Shown here: positions 33,189 to 45,100 of the stretch, piece after piece | Layout: every line of letters starts with the position of its first letter | Numbering within the stretch: position 1 is the stretch's first letter | Assembly (NCBI RefSeq): GCF_000764305.2 | Contig: NW_025941620.1 | Coordinates: 677,339-741,338, forward strand | Source: Hyalella azteca | Taxonomy: Eukaryota; Arthropoda; Malacostraca; Amphipoda; Hyalellidae | Direction of reading: 5' to 3' | Length of the DNA: 64,000 nt | Notes under the pieces: generated by a model | The model's database searches: none | The model's input: the letters and a program-made list of their open reading frames with translations, nothing else | What the model was told of the DNA's origin: nothing | Made by a program: the position numbers and the translations under genes

Positions 33189-36100
33189 TCACGTGAGGGC
33201 GTCTTGGTCTACGCTCATGTGACTAGCGTCAGAGAGAGAGAACAGAGCCGTGGCTTGCAAATACTTGAGCCCGAGTAACCCAGCGGCTGACGACGTCTTA
33301 TCAGCTGCTGATGAATGACCATCAGACTCTGGGTCAGCAACCTCAGAAACAGCTTCTGCTTCGTCAGTCAACGGACTGTCAGCATCGTCACGAGGCATGA
33401 GCCAGCGAGGCTGCGCCTCAACAGAGTCGGGAAGTGAGGCGACGTGTCGGTGACGAGGGAGCACACCATGACGAAGGAAGGCGAGGAGACGACGAGCCTC
33501 CCTGACGCCGGCCTCCCACGCTCCGGGGACGGTGCTGTACAGGTGGCGGTGGGTGGCCTCCCCACAGAACTGCAGCACCTGTAGGCGAGCAAGTCTTAGT
33601 GCCGGGGTATTAGCACTGATAATTATACTCGCACTCATTACTTAATTATACACACAAGTTATCAACGTGATAGGTGTTTCAATAAAAATATAATTAATAT
33701 GATGGGTGCGTGTGTAATCGATTGCCACTGCACATGACGAGCAGTGGCAGGACAAGTGTAGTGGCAGGATAAGTGTAGTGGCAGGATAAGTGTAGTGGCA
33801 GGATAAGTGTAGTGGCAGGATAAGTGTAGTGGCAGGATAAGTGTAGTGGCAGGATAAGTGAAGTGGCAGGACAAGTGTAGTGGCAGGATAAGTGTAGTGG
33901 CAGGTTAAGTGTAGTGGCAGGATAAGTGCACGTGGGCGCCGCGGTCTGACCGGGACGCCCCGCAGGACGACGGGCTGGGCGAGGTCGGCCGCCCACACGT
34001 CGCAGTCGTCGGCCTGCATCGTCCTGAAGCTGTACGCGCCCCTGATGGAGGGGTTACTGCTCCACGTGCTCCTGCAACACACAACGTGTGATTAGTCCTC
34101 CTGCAACACACGACTTGTTATTATTGCTCCTGCAACACACGACTTGTTATTACTGCTCCTGCAACACACGACTTGTTATTACTGCTCCTGCAACACACGA
34201 CTTGTTATTACTGCTCCTGCAACACACGACGTGTGATTAGTGCTCCTAGTCACCTAGTCAATAGGATAAGTTGTTGGAGTTATTTTCGATTTCTTGGGTC
34301 CCGTTTATCGTCGTGGGTCCTTGTTGTTAAAAGAGATGCTAGATGAATTGAGGATGTGGAATTTCTCTAGGCTTAACAGCGCGGTCGATCACTGGCCTAG
34401 TTATCGAATTAAGTGAAGTTAGTTTAAGGTCGTCGTCATCTGTGAAACCGCTTAGTGTAAGAGGTGGAAGAAGAGGACGAATGTGGATGGCTGTGAGGTC
34501 AAAGAGAGTGAGTAATCTTGAGGATTATCGCGGCTGTGAAGGGAAACTGTCAGAGTCGCGGGCTATCTGGGACGAGCTCAGGACCCGGGCCTCTCTTAGG
34601 TCAAGAGGGAGAGGGCATGAGGAAGCAGGAGGTGGGTCGCTAGGATAGAAAATATGAATGCAAAAAAGAGCATGTCACAAGATAGTTGTGGGTCAGATGT
34701 ACGTTGAAAGAATATGATTACATCCGATCTTTGGCCTTGGGTGCACCAGACAGGCTTGGGGACGCACTTGGTGCCCCAGACGGGCTTGGGGACGCACCTG
34801 GTGCCCCAGACGGGCTTGGGGACGCACCTGGTGCCCCAGACGGGCTTGGGGACGCACCTGGTGCCCCAGACGGGCTTGGGGACGCCCCTGGTGCCCCAGA
34901 CGGGCTTGGGGACGCACCTGGCGCCCCAGGGGGCAGTACCTGCACGGGGTCCCGAGGGGGCAGTACCTGCACAGGGTCCCGAGGGGGGCAGTACCTGCAC
35001 GGGGTCCCGAGGGGGCAGTACCTGCACGGGGTCCCGAGGGGGCAGTACCTGCACAGGGTCCCGAGGGGGGCAGTACCTGCACGGGGTCCCGAGGGGGGAC
35101 GGAGAGGTCGTTGAGGAAGTTGAAGCCCGCGCAGTCTGCGGGCCACCACGGCTGCTCGAACTGCACGAAAACTTTGGCCACCGCGTCGAAGCCGAGACTC
35201 TGTGGGCACAAAATGATAGTTAGGAAGTTAAATAGGAAATAATAGTAATAGGAAAATAAAGAAATGCGGAACGCTCCGTGAAAACATGATCATTGTGAAG
35301 AGAGCTGAAAGAAACACTCTGAAATGACAACAAGTTAAACGTCAATTGGCAGGAAATGTCTGCGAGAAAATGCACCCTTACCCCCTTAGAAAATACACTC
35401 GGCAAATAGGATCTTAAAGTGAGTGGGCAAACAACTAAGAAAATCTTAAAGCGGGGAATGAACAGCAAAAGCACAAATATCTTCAAGGTATGAACAAGAG
35501 GCAGACTTGCATAGAGCGCCAAGCTACGATATTTTACAGCTGATTTGGCATTTGATTTAAAAAATATTATTACTCTTTATATTTCAGATTAAATTTATGA
35601 CATTGGAAGATTAATCAGCTAGTTTAAATAATAAAATAAAACTAGTCCGCATTACATACGACCTCTGGCAACAAGACGAGTCTGAAGCTTCAAATCCAAG
35701 AACAATCATAGCTAAATGATAGCCAAGAGCGGGCAAACCTCTAACTCGTAATGATAGATATTTTAGTCATCAATCATTATCTTAGTAATGGGAAGTACTC
35801 ATCGCACCATACGTAATAATTATTATAAGGCTTTGCGAAAATAGCTTACAATAGTGACATGAAGGCGGCATCGTAGTTATAGTGCAGCCGGAAGTATAAC
35901 ACACTATTTTGCACTTGTAATTCAGTCTGCTTATATCGCAAGTTCACAAGGAATTTAAAAGCAAAGAAAACACCAACCAAATTCACCATATCGATATTGA
36001 AAACGTGTCGGAGTCCGTACGTTTCGTACATCTGATGATGGAGCTGGACTCCGAAACGTTTACACTATTATGTTCTTCATTATCATGATAATGAAAGTTT

Positions 36101-39100
36101 ACACTTGTCATTGTAGTTTTCTTTAAACAGCATTACTAATTCGTGTAGAGACTCGCCTCAATAGCAAGCATCTTCCTGGGAGGCAGCTGAGGCGAGAAGA
36201 AATCATGATAATTAAAAGTTTACATTTGTCATAGTTTTCTTTAAACAGCATTACTAATTCGTGTAGAGACTAGCCTCAATAGCAAGCATTTTCCTGGGTG
36301 GCAGCTGAGGCGAGAAGAAATGCTGCGCCGTGGCCTTCAGCACGCCCAGAGATGCTGAGTAGATGACATGGTCTGCGACCACCACCTGGTCTGCCAGGGC
36401 TATCCTGCACGGTGGGGGTCTGCTCTGCGCTGCAGTGCTCAGCGCTGAGGCGTCTTCGGAAGTTTCAGGTTGGCCAACGGCTGTAATAACGTATTTAGTT
36501 GATAAACTTCTAGATAAGTTTCTTTTCAAGTAAAAAATGTTATTTAGTAAGTTTACGGCATCACAGTAATTGGTAATGAGAGATAAAAAAGTTTAATTGC
36601 CTCTTAAAGTGGAAAATCTAATGGGGGAAAAAACCAATTAGCAAATATGTAGAAAGACGCCAGGAACAAACATTTCGTTTAGTAAGGTATCAAAAACTTG
36701 AGTTCATTGACCCTTCCAACGAGTACAAAATTTAAAATTAATAAGATTACGGTACTACGGTATTTCTCAAAATTAAAATTATAAATGAGAATTAATTAAT
36801 TTATACACTAAACCATTACTGTTACGCTGAGCCGATAGATATTCGAAACAAAATCAGAGTACTAACATTCAGAATAAGGAAATGAAGTAAGGATATAAAG
36901 TACTAAAGAAATACAGCAAGGAAATAAAGCAAGAAAATGAAGCAGGGAAATGAAGCAATGAAATAAAGCAAGGAAATAAAGCATGGAAATGAAGCAGGGA
37001 AATGAAGCAGGGAAATTAAGCACGGAAATGAATCAGGAAAATGAAAAAGATAATGAAGCAAAGAAAAAAAAGCAAGGAAATGAATCAAGGAAATAAAGCA
37101 AGGAAATAAAGCAAGGAAATAAAGCAAGGAAATAAAGCAAGGAAATAAAGCAAGGAAATAAAGCAAGGAAATAAAGCAAGGAAATGAAGCAAGGAAATGA
37201 AGCAAGGAAATGAAGCAAGGAAATGAAGCAAGGAAATAAAGCAAGGAAATTAAGCAAGGAAATGAAGCAAGGAAATTAAGCAAGGAAATTAAGCAAGGAA
37301 ATGAAGCAAGGAAATAAAGCAAGGAAATGAAGCAAGGAAATTAGGCAAGGAAATGAAGCAAGGAAATAAAGCAAGAAATGAAGTAGGGAAATAAAGCAAG
37401 GAAATAAAGCAGATAAATAAAGCAAGGAAATAAAGCAAGACAGAGAGCAAGTAGAGACTGACGTGTATGAGCAGAGAGGGACGACAGACGTGTTGCCAGC
37501 TGGTCGACGAGGGCAGCCTCCCCCCACGCCACCTTCAGCGCGGGACTGTTCAGTAGGATACGCTCCCTGCCAACACGGTCCTGTAACACGGGCAACACGG
37601 TCCTGCAACACGGGCAACTAGCAACACGGTCCTGCAACACTAGCAACTAACTCACTCGCCACTAATTGCCCGCAACATTTCTGTGAACGTAGCTCAATGG
37701 TAATTAAATATAAAAAAATTAGTATACGAAGCTCTTCCCAAGTTTCCAACATATTACACAGCGGTCACTTCGGTAACGATTATTACGATGGTTACCTACT
37801 GCTAGGGTTTGAGCAGCAAATGGATGTACCAGAAAACGAGTATAACTTCATTACTTTGTATTGTAATTCAAGCAATTGCCTTGTTGATGAAAACTTGTCA
37901 CTGAAGTTTTGAATGGAAAGTAATGTATATTCCAGTCACTGAGATGAATTTTGGACACTATTTCAAGCGTTCATAAGCAGTAATTCAATCTTTTTTGATA
38001 GGAACTTAAGAATACAAGATAAACCATACAGTAAGACTCTTAACGATGATTAAACGCAGCTGCACTCACCACTAGATGATCCATGATGGTCTGGTAACCC
38101 TGCACTCACCACCAGATGATCCATGATGGTCTGGTAACCCTGCACTCACCACCAGATGATCCATGATGGTCTGGTAACCCTGCACTCACCACTAGATGCT
38201 CCATGATGGTCTGGTAACCATGACTTGCCCAGTTACCTCCTGGGTTACCAGGAAGCTCCCAGTACTCGCTCCTGGTAGCTGCTGATACCTGATGGAGACG
38301 AAGGCATTAATCATATTAATATTAATTGCATTAATCATTTAAATGAACCCTCTTGCCTGGTTGAGTGAAGGATGCTTCTTATTCACGGCATGAAAGAAAC
38401 ATGAATTTGTTGTGCCTCATAAGCAAAGCCAGCCTCATAAGCAAAGCCAGCCTCATAAGCAAAGCCAGCCTCATAAGCAAAGCCAGCCTCATAAGCAAAG
38501 CCAGCCTCATAAGCAAAGCCAGCTTCATAAGCAAAGCCAGCCTCATAAGCAAAGCCAGTCTCATTAGCAGGGCCAGTCTCATTAGCAGAGCCAGTCTCAT
38601 TAGCAGACCCAGTCTCATTAGCAGAGCCAGTCTCATTAGCAGGGCCAGTCTCATTAGCAGAGCCAGTCTCATTAGCAGAGCCAATCTCATTGGCAGAGCC
38701 AGGCTCATTAGCAGAGCCAGGCTCATTAGCAGAGCCAGGCTCATTAGCAGACCCAGTCTCATTAGCAGAGCCAGTCTCATTATCAGAGCCAGTCTCATTA
38801 GCAGACCCAGTCTCATTAGCAGAGCCAGTCTCATTAGCAGAGCCAGTCTCATTAGCAGAGCCAGTCTCATTAGCAGAGCCAGGCTCATTAGCAGAGCCAG
38901 TCGCATTAGCAGAGTCAGGCTCATTAGCAGAACCAAGCACATTAGCAGAGCCAGTCTCATTAGCAGAGCCAGGCTCATTAGCAGAGCCAGGCTCATTAGC
39001 AGAGCCAGGCTCATTAGTAAAGTGACGCTCGTTAGTTCATCATATAAGACCATAGAATGTTACCCGAATTTAGTGACATTGCAAGCAACAAAAGGTTCAC

Positions 39101-42100
39101 TAAAATTAGAATGAACCTCTTGATTGCACCAACATGAAGCTACACATTTGATGATCTCTTCATCATACTGATAATAGAATTGCTTCACATTTTATTGCTG
39201 GATTTATATATTGGAATTAGAAATTTGTAAAATATACTCGAGTGAAGACAAATTTATTCGTAATTGATAAATTTTCTGCTTATTATTCATTGACGACTCA
39301 AGCAGGTGCTGCCCTGATGTTATACTATACTGCACTACACTATAGTACACCATTACTGGAGCAGTGTCTCATCTGATGCTAGCCAGAAGACCAGTCTATG
39401 ATACACTGCAGGATTTCGTACCAACTATACTACGTATAATTCACTCTACTGTAACGAACTATAAGTGGTAGAGTGGCCCAGTGGTTACAGTTCAGAGTAG
39501 CAAGATTGGCGCAGAGAGGCGCGGGTTCGAGCCCAGCTCTGTGCGCCAGTTTCTGGTCAGAATCGGCGAGGAGGCCGGGCGGTTAAGCACAGCAGAATTG
39601 TAGCAGTGAGTTGCGAGTACGAGACCGCAAAATGCTGTGAATGTTCTACGATGTTAAGAATCGGCGACAGGCCTACGGCCTAATAAACGCTGAAACCGCT
39701 ATTATTATATTATTATTCTGCGATGTTAAGAATCAGCGACAGGCCTACGGCCTAGGGCCTACTAAACGCTGAAACCGCGATTATTATTATTATAACACTA
39801 TACTACACTGCACCATGACTGTGACCCACTTGATGCCAGCTGGCTGACCCATCTATGTTGCACTGCAGGCGACCATACCAGTCGAGCATCTGCCACCCAA
39901 CGGAGCCCCACTTGTTCACAGCGCTGAACCTGGAAGCACGGTGACACTATCAGTCAAAGTTATTCAGAGAAGATAATTAATTTACATGCTTTCTAAACTC
40001 TCAGTGACTAGCAGCCGCTACATTTTCAGTAGCGGCAGCGGCGCTACATTTAGAGCATGTAGCGGTAACGATAGCGCCCGCTACATTTAGAGCATGTAGC
40101 GGTAGCGGCCGCTACATTTCAAAGTAGTGCTGCCCAGCTCTGATAATACCTGATTAAACACGTAGAGCTAAGCCAAGGAAATTTCAACCTTTTTCAACCT
40201 ATGGTCTCAGAAGGGATCTCGACATGATGTGAAGTTAATTCAAAAGGACAATCAGAAGAAAATTTATTTGCACAAGTGGAAAACTTTCAAACTGTCATGA
40301 GGAGTTGCACATGCCTTCATCTCTTTAAGCTAATTAAAAACGAATGGTAAGAAATAAATAAGTTTAATCTTAGTGTTGCAACACCTCAAAAAGTTATTGA
40401 GCAATGTTAAAACAATCCCAATGCAAATGCTATAAAAACTGAGAGTTTAAGAATAAAGGCTAAAACCAAAAAAGTTGCATAAAACATTTTACTGAATAGA
40501 AGTCCTAGATAAACAAAACAGAACGTTTCGGGCTATGCCCATCATCAGCTAGTAAAATACAACTGGAATTACATGGAAATCAATTTTAGTAAATAAATTT
40601 AGAAAATTATAAGGAAAGAAAGGAAAAAACACAACTATTGACCTAGAATTGAAAGAGGAAAAGAGCTGGACTGGTTATTCAATTTAGGTTTAAGTTTATG
40701 GATGTAAAGAGACTCTAAAATTCGTAAATCGGTTTGGCTGCTAGCGTTACAAAGAATTTTAAATTGATTGATGGACACGGGAGGAGCAAGTGAGCACTGT
40801 TCTGTATGAAGTCTGACTGACTTCTTTTCAGTAAAATGTTTTATGCAACTTTTTTAGTTTTAGCTTATATTCTTAAACTTAGAAGAACTCCTGGGAGTTT
40901 AACAATGCACACACCAAAGCGCAACTTTACTTGTGCGCACTTGGTCCGACAATAAGGCAGGTTTGCTCCAATATTTATTTATATTTACTCAGATATCAAT
41001 GAATATTTATACATAAATGCTCTGATACTAATAAACATTTACTCTAATACTTATCTATATTTCCTATATTATTGGTGCATACATACTTGCTCTAGCATTA
41101 TTGCATATTTATGGGGCGCATCCATGGGTCAAAAATTCAACTCTTAAATGAGCCCTGGAGCCAGCGCCCAGCCTCATCATGCAATAACTTTTATCAGCCA
41201 TCAACCATCAGCCGCTGAATACGCTAGAACTCCGTAATCTAGAACAGTAACACACTGCTTAAAGATAACAACATAATAGGTTTTCAGCCAATACTTAAGC
41301 ATGCTCGCTCATAAGCAGGCAATTTTGCATCCGATGGCACTTACTCGGGCATAACCTATTCACGCTGACCGCCTTTCAAACTTCCTGCAGCCAATGAGGC
41401 TAGGTTATGTCTGCTCAGGTTTGTTTCAAGTGAAAACTTGTAACAAGGCTGAGCAGACCTCAGGCCGGAAGAGGTTATGCGAGAAGAGGTTAGGCCAGAC
41501 GAAGTTAGGCCAGAAGAAGTTAGGCCAGACGAAGTTAGGCCAGACGAAGTTAGGCCAGAAGAGATTAGGCCAGACGAAGTTAGGCCAGAAGAAGTTAGGC
41601 CAGAAGAGGTTAGGCCAGAAGAGGTTAGGCCAGAAGAGGTTAGGCCAGACGAAGTTAGGCCAGAAGATGTTAGGCCAGAAGATGTTAGGCCAGACGAAGT
41701 TAGGCAAGAAGATGTTAGGCCAGAAGTGGTTTGGCCAGCTGCAGTATGGCCATGACTACCTTTAGCATGCTCAAGTGGTGGGCTGTGGACACGCGGAACT
41801 ATAGTTCTAAGCAGTTGACTTCATAGGCAGCTATGCCCTCTGGCGTTCTTACCCACAAAAGTGAGTAAGAACCAAATGTGACATTGAGCAGAGCTGGCCT
41901 CCGGCATGCGCCCCTCTATTTACTTCAATACTAATGCATGCTTTATCCAACATTAATGTATATTCACAGCACTATTAACGCATTAGCTCACTGTTCTTCA
42001 AAGTATTCCCCAAGTGATCCTTCACAGTCCGACAGATCTTCATTCTCGAGCTCGTCGATGGCGTCTTCGATGCTGGCAGCCAAGTCCGTGGGTAACACCG

Positions 42101-45100
42101 CACCGTGGGGGTCCACGCACATGTACTTGTCTTTACCTGCAATGCACATGTACTTGTCTTTACCTGCAACGCACATGTACTTGTCTTTACCTGCAACGCA
42201 CATGTACTTGTCTTTACCTGCAATGCACATGTACTTGTAATAAATTGACACAAAACGGCAAGTCTCAGTTAGATGTTAATCAAAGCAAATATTTTCAATA
42301 ATAAATCTGGTGGCCTTCACTAAATCTTGATAAAATCTCAGAGGCAAATTTTAAAGAGAGGTTAATAACTTGCAGTCAACAGACTATAGGCAAATTAAGG
42401 CTCTTCATAAAGGAAGAGAAAAATGATTCCCTCAAACAAGAATTTTAATATTATTAATATTTCTACTCAAGCAAGAGGCAAGATCTTGACAACATAAGGC
42501 AATGTCTTTTATATCTGCAATATTCCAAAACGATTTATCTAACTCCCATATTTATTCAAATAAACTATTTAAGCTTGAAAATCCTAACCTCTCAGATATG
42601 GCTCATAAAATATGAATGGAATATAATTTTAAACAATAAGAAATAATTTATAACTTTGCAAATAATAACTGATCACAAATTATTTTTGACTTGATCACAT
42701 TTTCACGAGTCTACAATGCTCCTTGTGGATGAACATAACCATGGTACTATGTTTTGAATAGCATCACAATAAAATAATTTAAAAATATAAAATACTACTC
42801 AATCCAAAATTAAATTTTTTGTGTGGCTTAGAAAAATACTATAACATGAGTCATCATTCTAACTTAGCAAAACTTCCTGTTATGGCAGACCTAAAATATC
42901 TGGACTGCAATGTGGACTCAGTTATATTTGTCTCGCTATCTACCATTGAAAAAAATTCATATACAATCTGTTAAATATAAACTCATCTGATACCATTTTG
43001 TTGAAATAGTATTGAAATCAGGAATATACCTACATATTAGCGATGATTTTCTCACAGAAATCTTGTCCCGTCTCAAAATAGGTATGAAATTCCCCTAAAG
43101 CACAAGTATTTTCTATGTTTTTATATCTAATTGGCACAAAGCTTTTATTATTATTATGGCTTGTCTTTGATGAATGAAAAATGAGAAAAAGATGCTTACC
43201 ACCTACAAACAAATTATTTATTTATTCCACTTCATATGCCACCAGTATAATTAAAACAGTATCAAGGATTAAGGAAAATGCATACAAAGACTTTCAGAAA
43301 AAGAGAAAGGTGCAGAGTCCAAAATTTAAAAGCAAGAAAAAAAAATTATTTGATTCCAGAAACTTCATCATATCTTCTAAGAAATGTTATTGAGAACAGC
43401 ACCATTGTCAGTTCAAAAAGTGTATAGAAAACATGTACAATCAGGTAGTAAAAATTGAAACAGATAGAGTGAATTTATTTGGTATTTTATTTGTTTTTGA
43501 ATTATTAGTGAACTTGCAACTTAAGCAGACTAATGATATTTAGACTCACTGAGCATGACGGGCTCAGATTCCTGTAGGAGCCGTTGCGGGCAGTTTTTCT
43601 TGGCCCACTCGTACACGCAGTTGCCTTTCTCTCCATGTAACCAGTTAGCTCCCATCTCCAAGTGTGAGTCTCCTGAAACATATACAATTGTTTAAATTTA
43701 ACCTAGATGCTTAATATTGAAATATTACTTCATATATGACTACCGTAGTAAACTGGTTTTATGGTGTTCAAATATGGCCAAATGAAATGAAATATGACGG
43801 TGACAATTTGTAAAAATAAAGATATTAAATACTACTAGTTTGGCATTGCATGAACCATAATAAAAAAGATCCATGGACAAAGTAAAAAACATATTTTGGA
43901 TTAGAAATATTTGAAAATTGACAAAAGACTAGAATGTAAATGATCAGCTTGAAACAAGAGATCTCCAAATTCAAGTTAACATTTCAAAGTGCAACTGCAC
44001 AAATGCATGAAAGTAGAGATTCTATGGATTATTAGTTACCTATTAGCTACTCAAGAGTCTTGGCAAGTTATAAAAATTTAGTGGCATCAGTCGTGTTGCA
44101 GTCATGTGACAAGTTAGTTAGTTAGTTTAGTGGCCAAATGTTTACTAGCGCTTCAGCTATTTAGCTATCTCGCACCGAAAGTCAAGATGAACATCACCAT
44201 AAAAGGTGGAAGGTCTCAATTATTCATCACCCACAAGGGGCGGAAGGTCTTGTGACAAGTCCAAGGTTTCAAAATTACGGTAATGTAAGGCGTGAGGTTC
44301 CTGAACTTAGTGACTATAATAGCAATAATTCTTGAACTTAGTGACTATAATAGCAATAATTCTTGAACTTAGTGACTATAATAGCAATAATTCCTGAACT
44401 TAGTGACTATAGTAGCAATAATTCTTGAACTTAGTGACTATAATAGCAATAATTCTTGAACTTAGTGACTACGGTACAATAGCAATAATTCCTGAACTTA
44501 GTGACTATAATAGCAATAATTCCTAAACTTGGTGATTCAAGTTTTGTAGAAACTTTTTTGGGTCTTTCATCTTATCTATATTCTATACCTTGATACTTTT
44601 GCATATAAACAGATTGTTTTCTCTCAAAGTCTGCTATCAGTGCACGACACTTGACTAAAATATGCCACAAGCAAATGGAATGAGACTCCTAGCTCTGTTA
44701 TTGGGCTTGGCCATAGGCAGCAAATTCGAAACCTTGATGTTGATTAGCCGAGATTAAAGTGTATCCATCAATCAGATCACAGCAGTACTCCAACAAATAT
44801 ACTTTTGATCAGAAATCCAAAACAAAATCCATTAGAAGAACATTCCAAGAAAAACTTCTGAGGTTGATGGTTAAACTTTGCTTGAGTTCATTGAATAGTA
44901 TGGTAATTCCATTATTTCAAACACCAATACAAATTAGGATTAAATCATCAAGTTAGGAGTTGCTAAATTAACATAGGTACACTTTGTTGTCCACACTCAC
45001 CATGTTTTATAGTGTGAACTCTGCCACCATAACGCCCTGCTGCCTCCAGTACAATGACATCTTTCATGCCCGCAGCTACAAGCTCTCCAGCTGCAGCAGC

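Larger units (their letters stand above)
40443..40880 (-). mobile_element. Penelope-like element, 3' fragment
   Basis: Minus-strand coding remnant with a hammerhead-like motif downstream, flanked by 62-bp inverted arms (40443-40504 and 40819-40880). It lies in an intron of module A. The element class is inferred from the GIY-YIG-like C-terminus and the ribozyme-like motif. Confidence 0.65.

Noticed and set aside
34686..35223. Gly/Pro-rich frames on both strands
   Set aside because: 30- and 27-bp arrays stay open in many frames; only 35077-35199 on the minus strand has oxidase motifs.
38365..39114. Repeat proteins of 185-249 codons on both strands
   Set aside because: An 18-bp unit without stops opens several frames on both strands at once; there is no start context, flanking exon or non-repeat domain.
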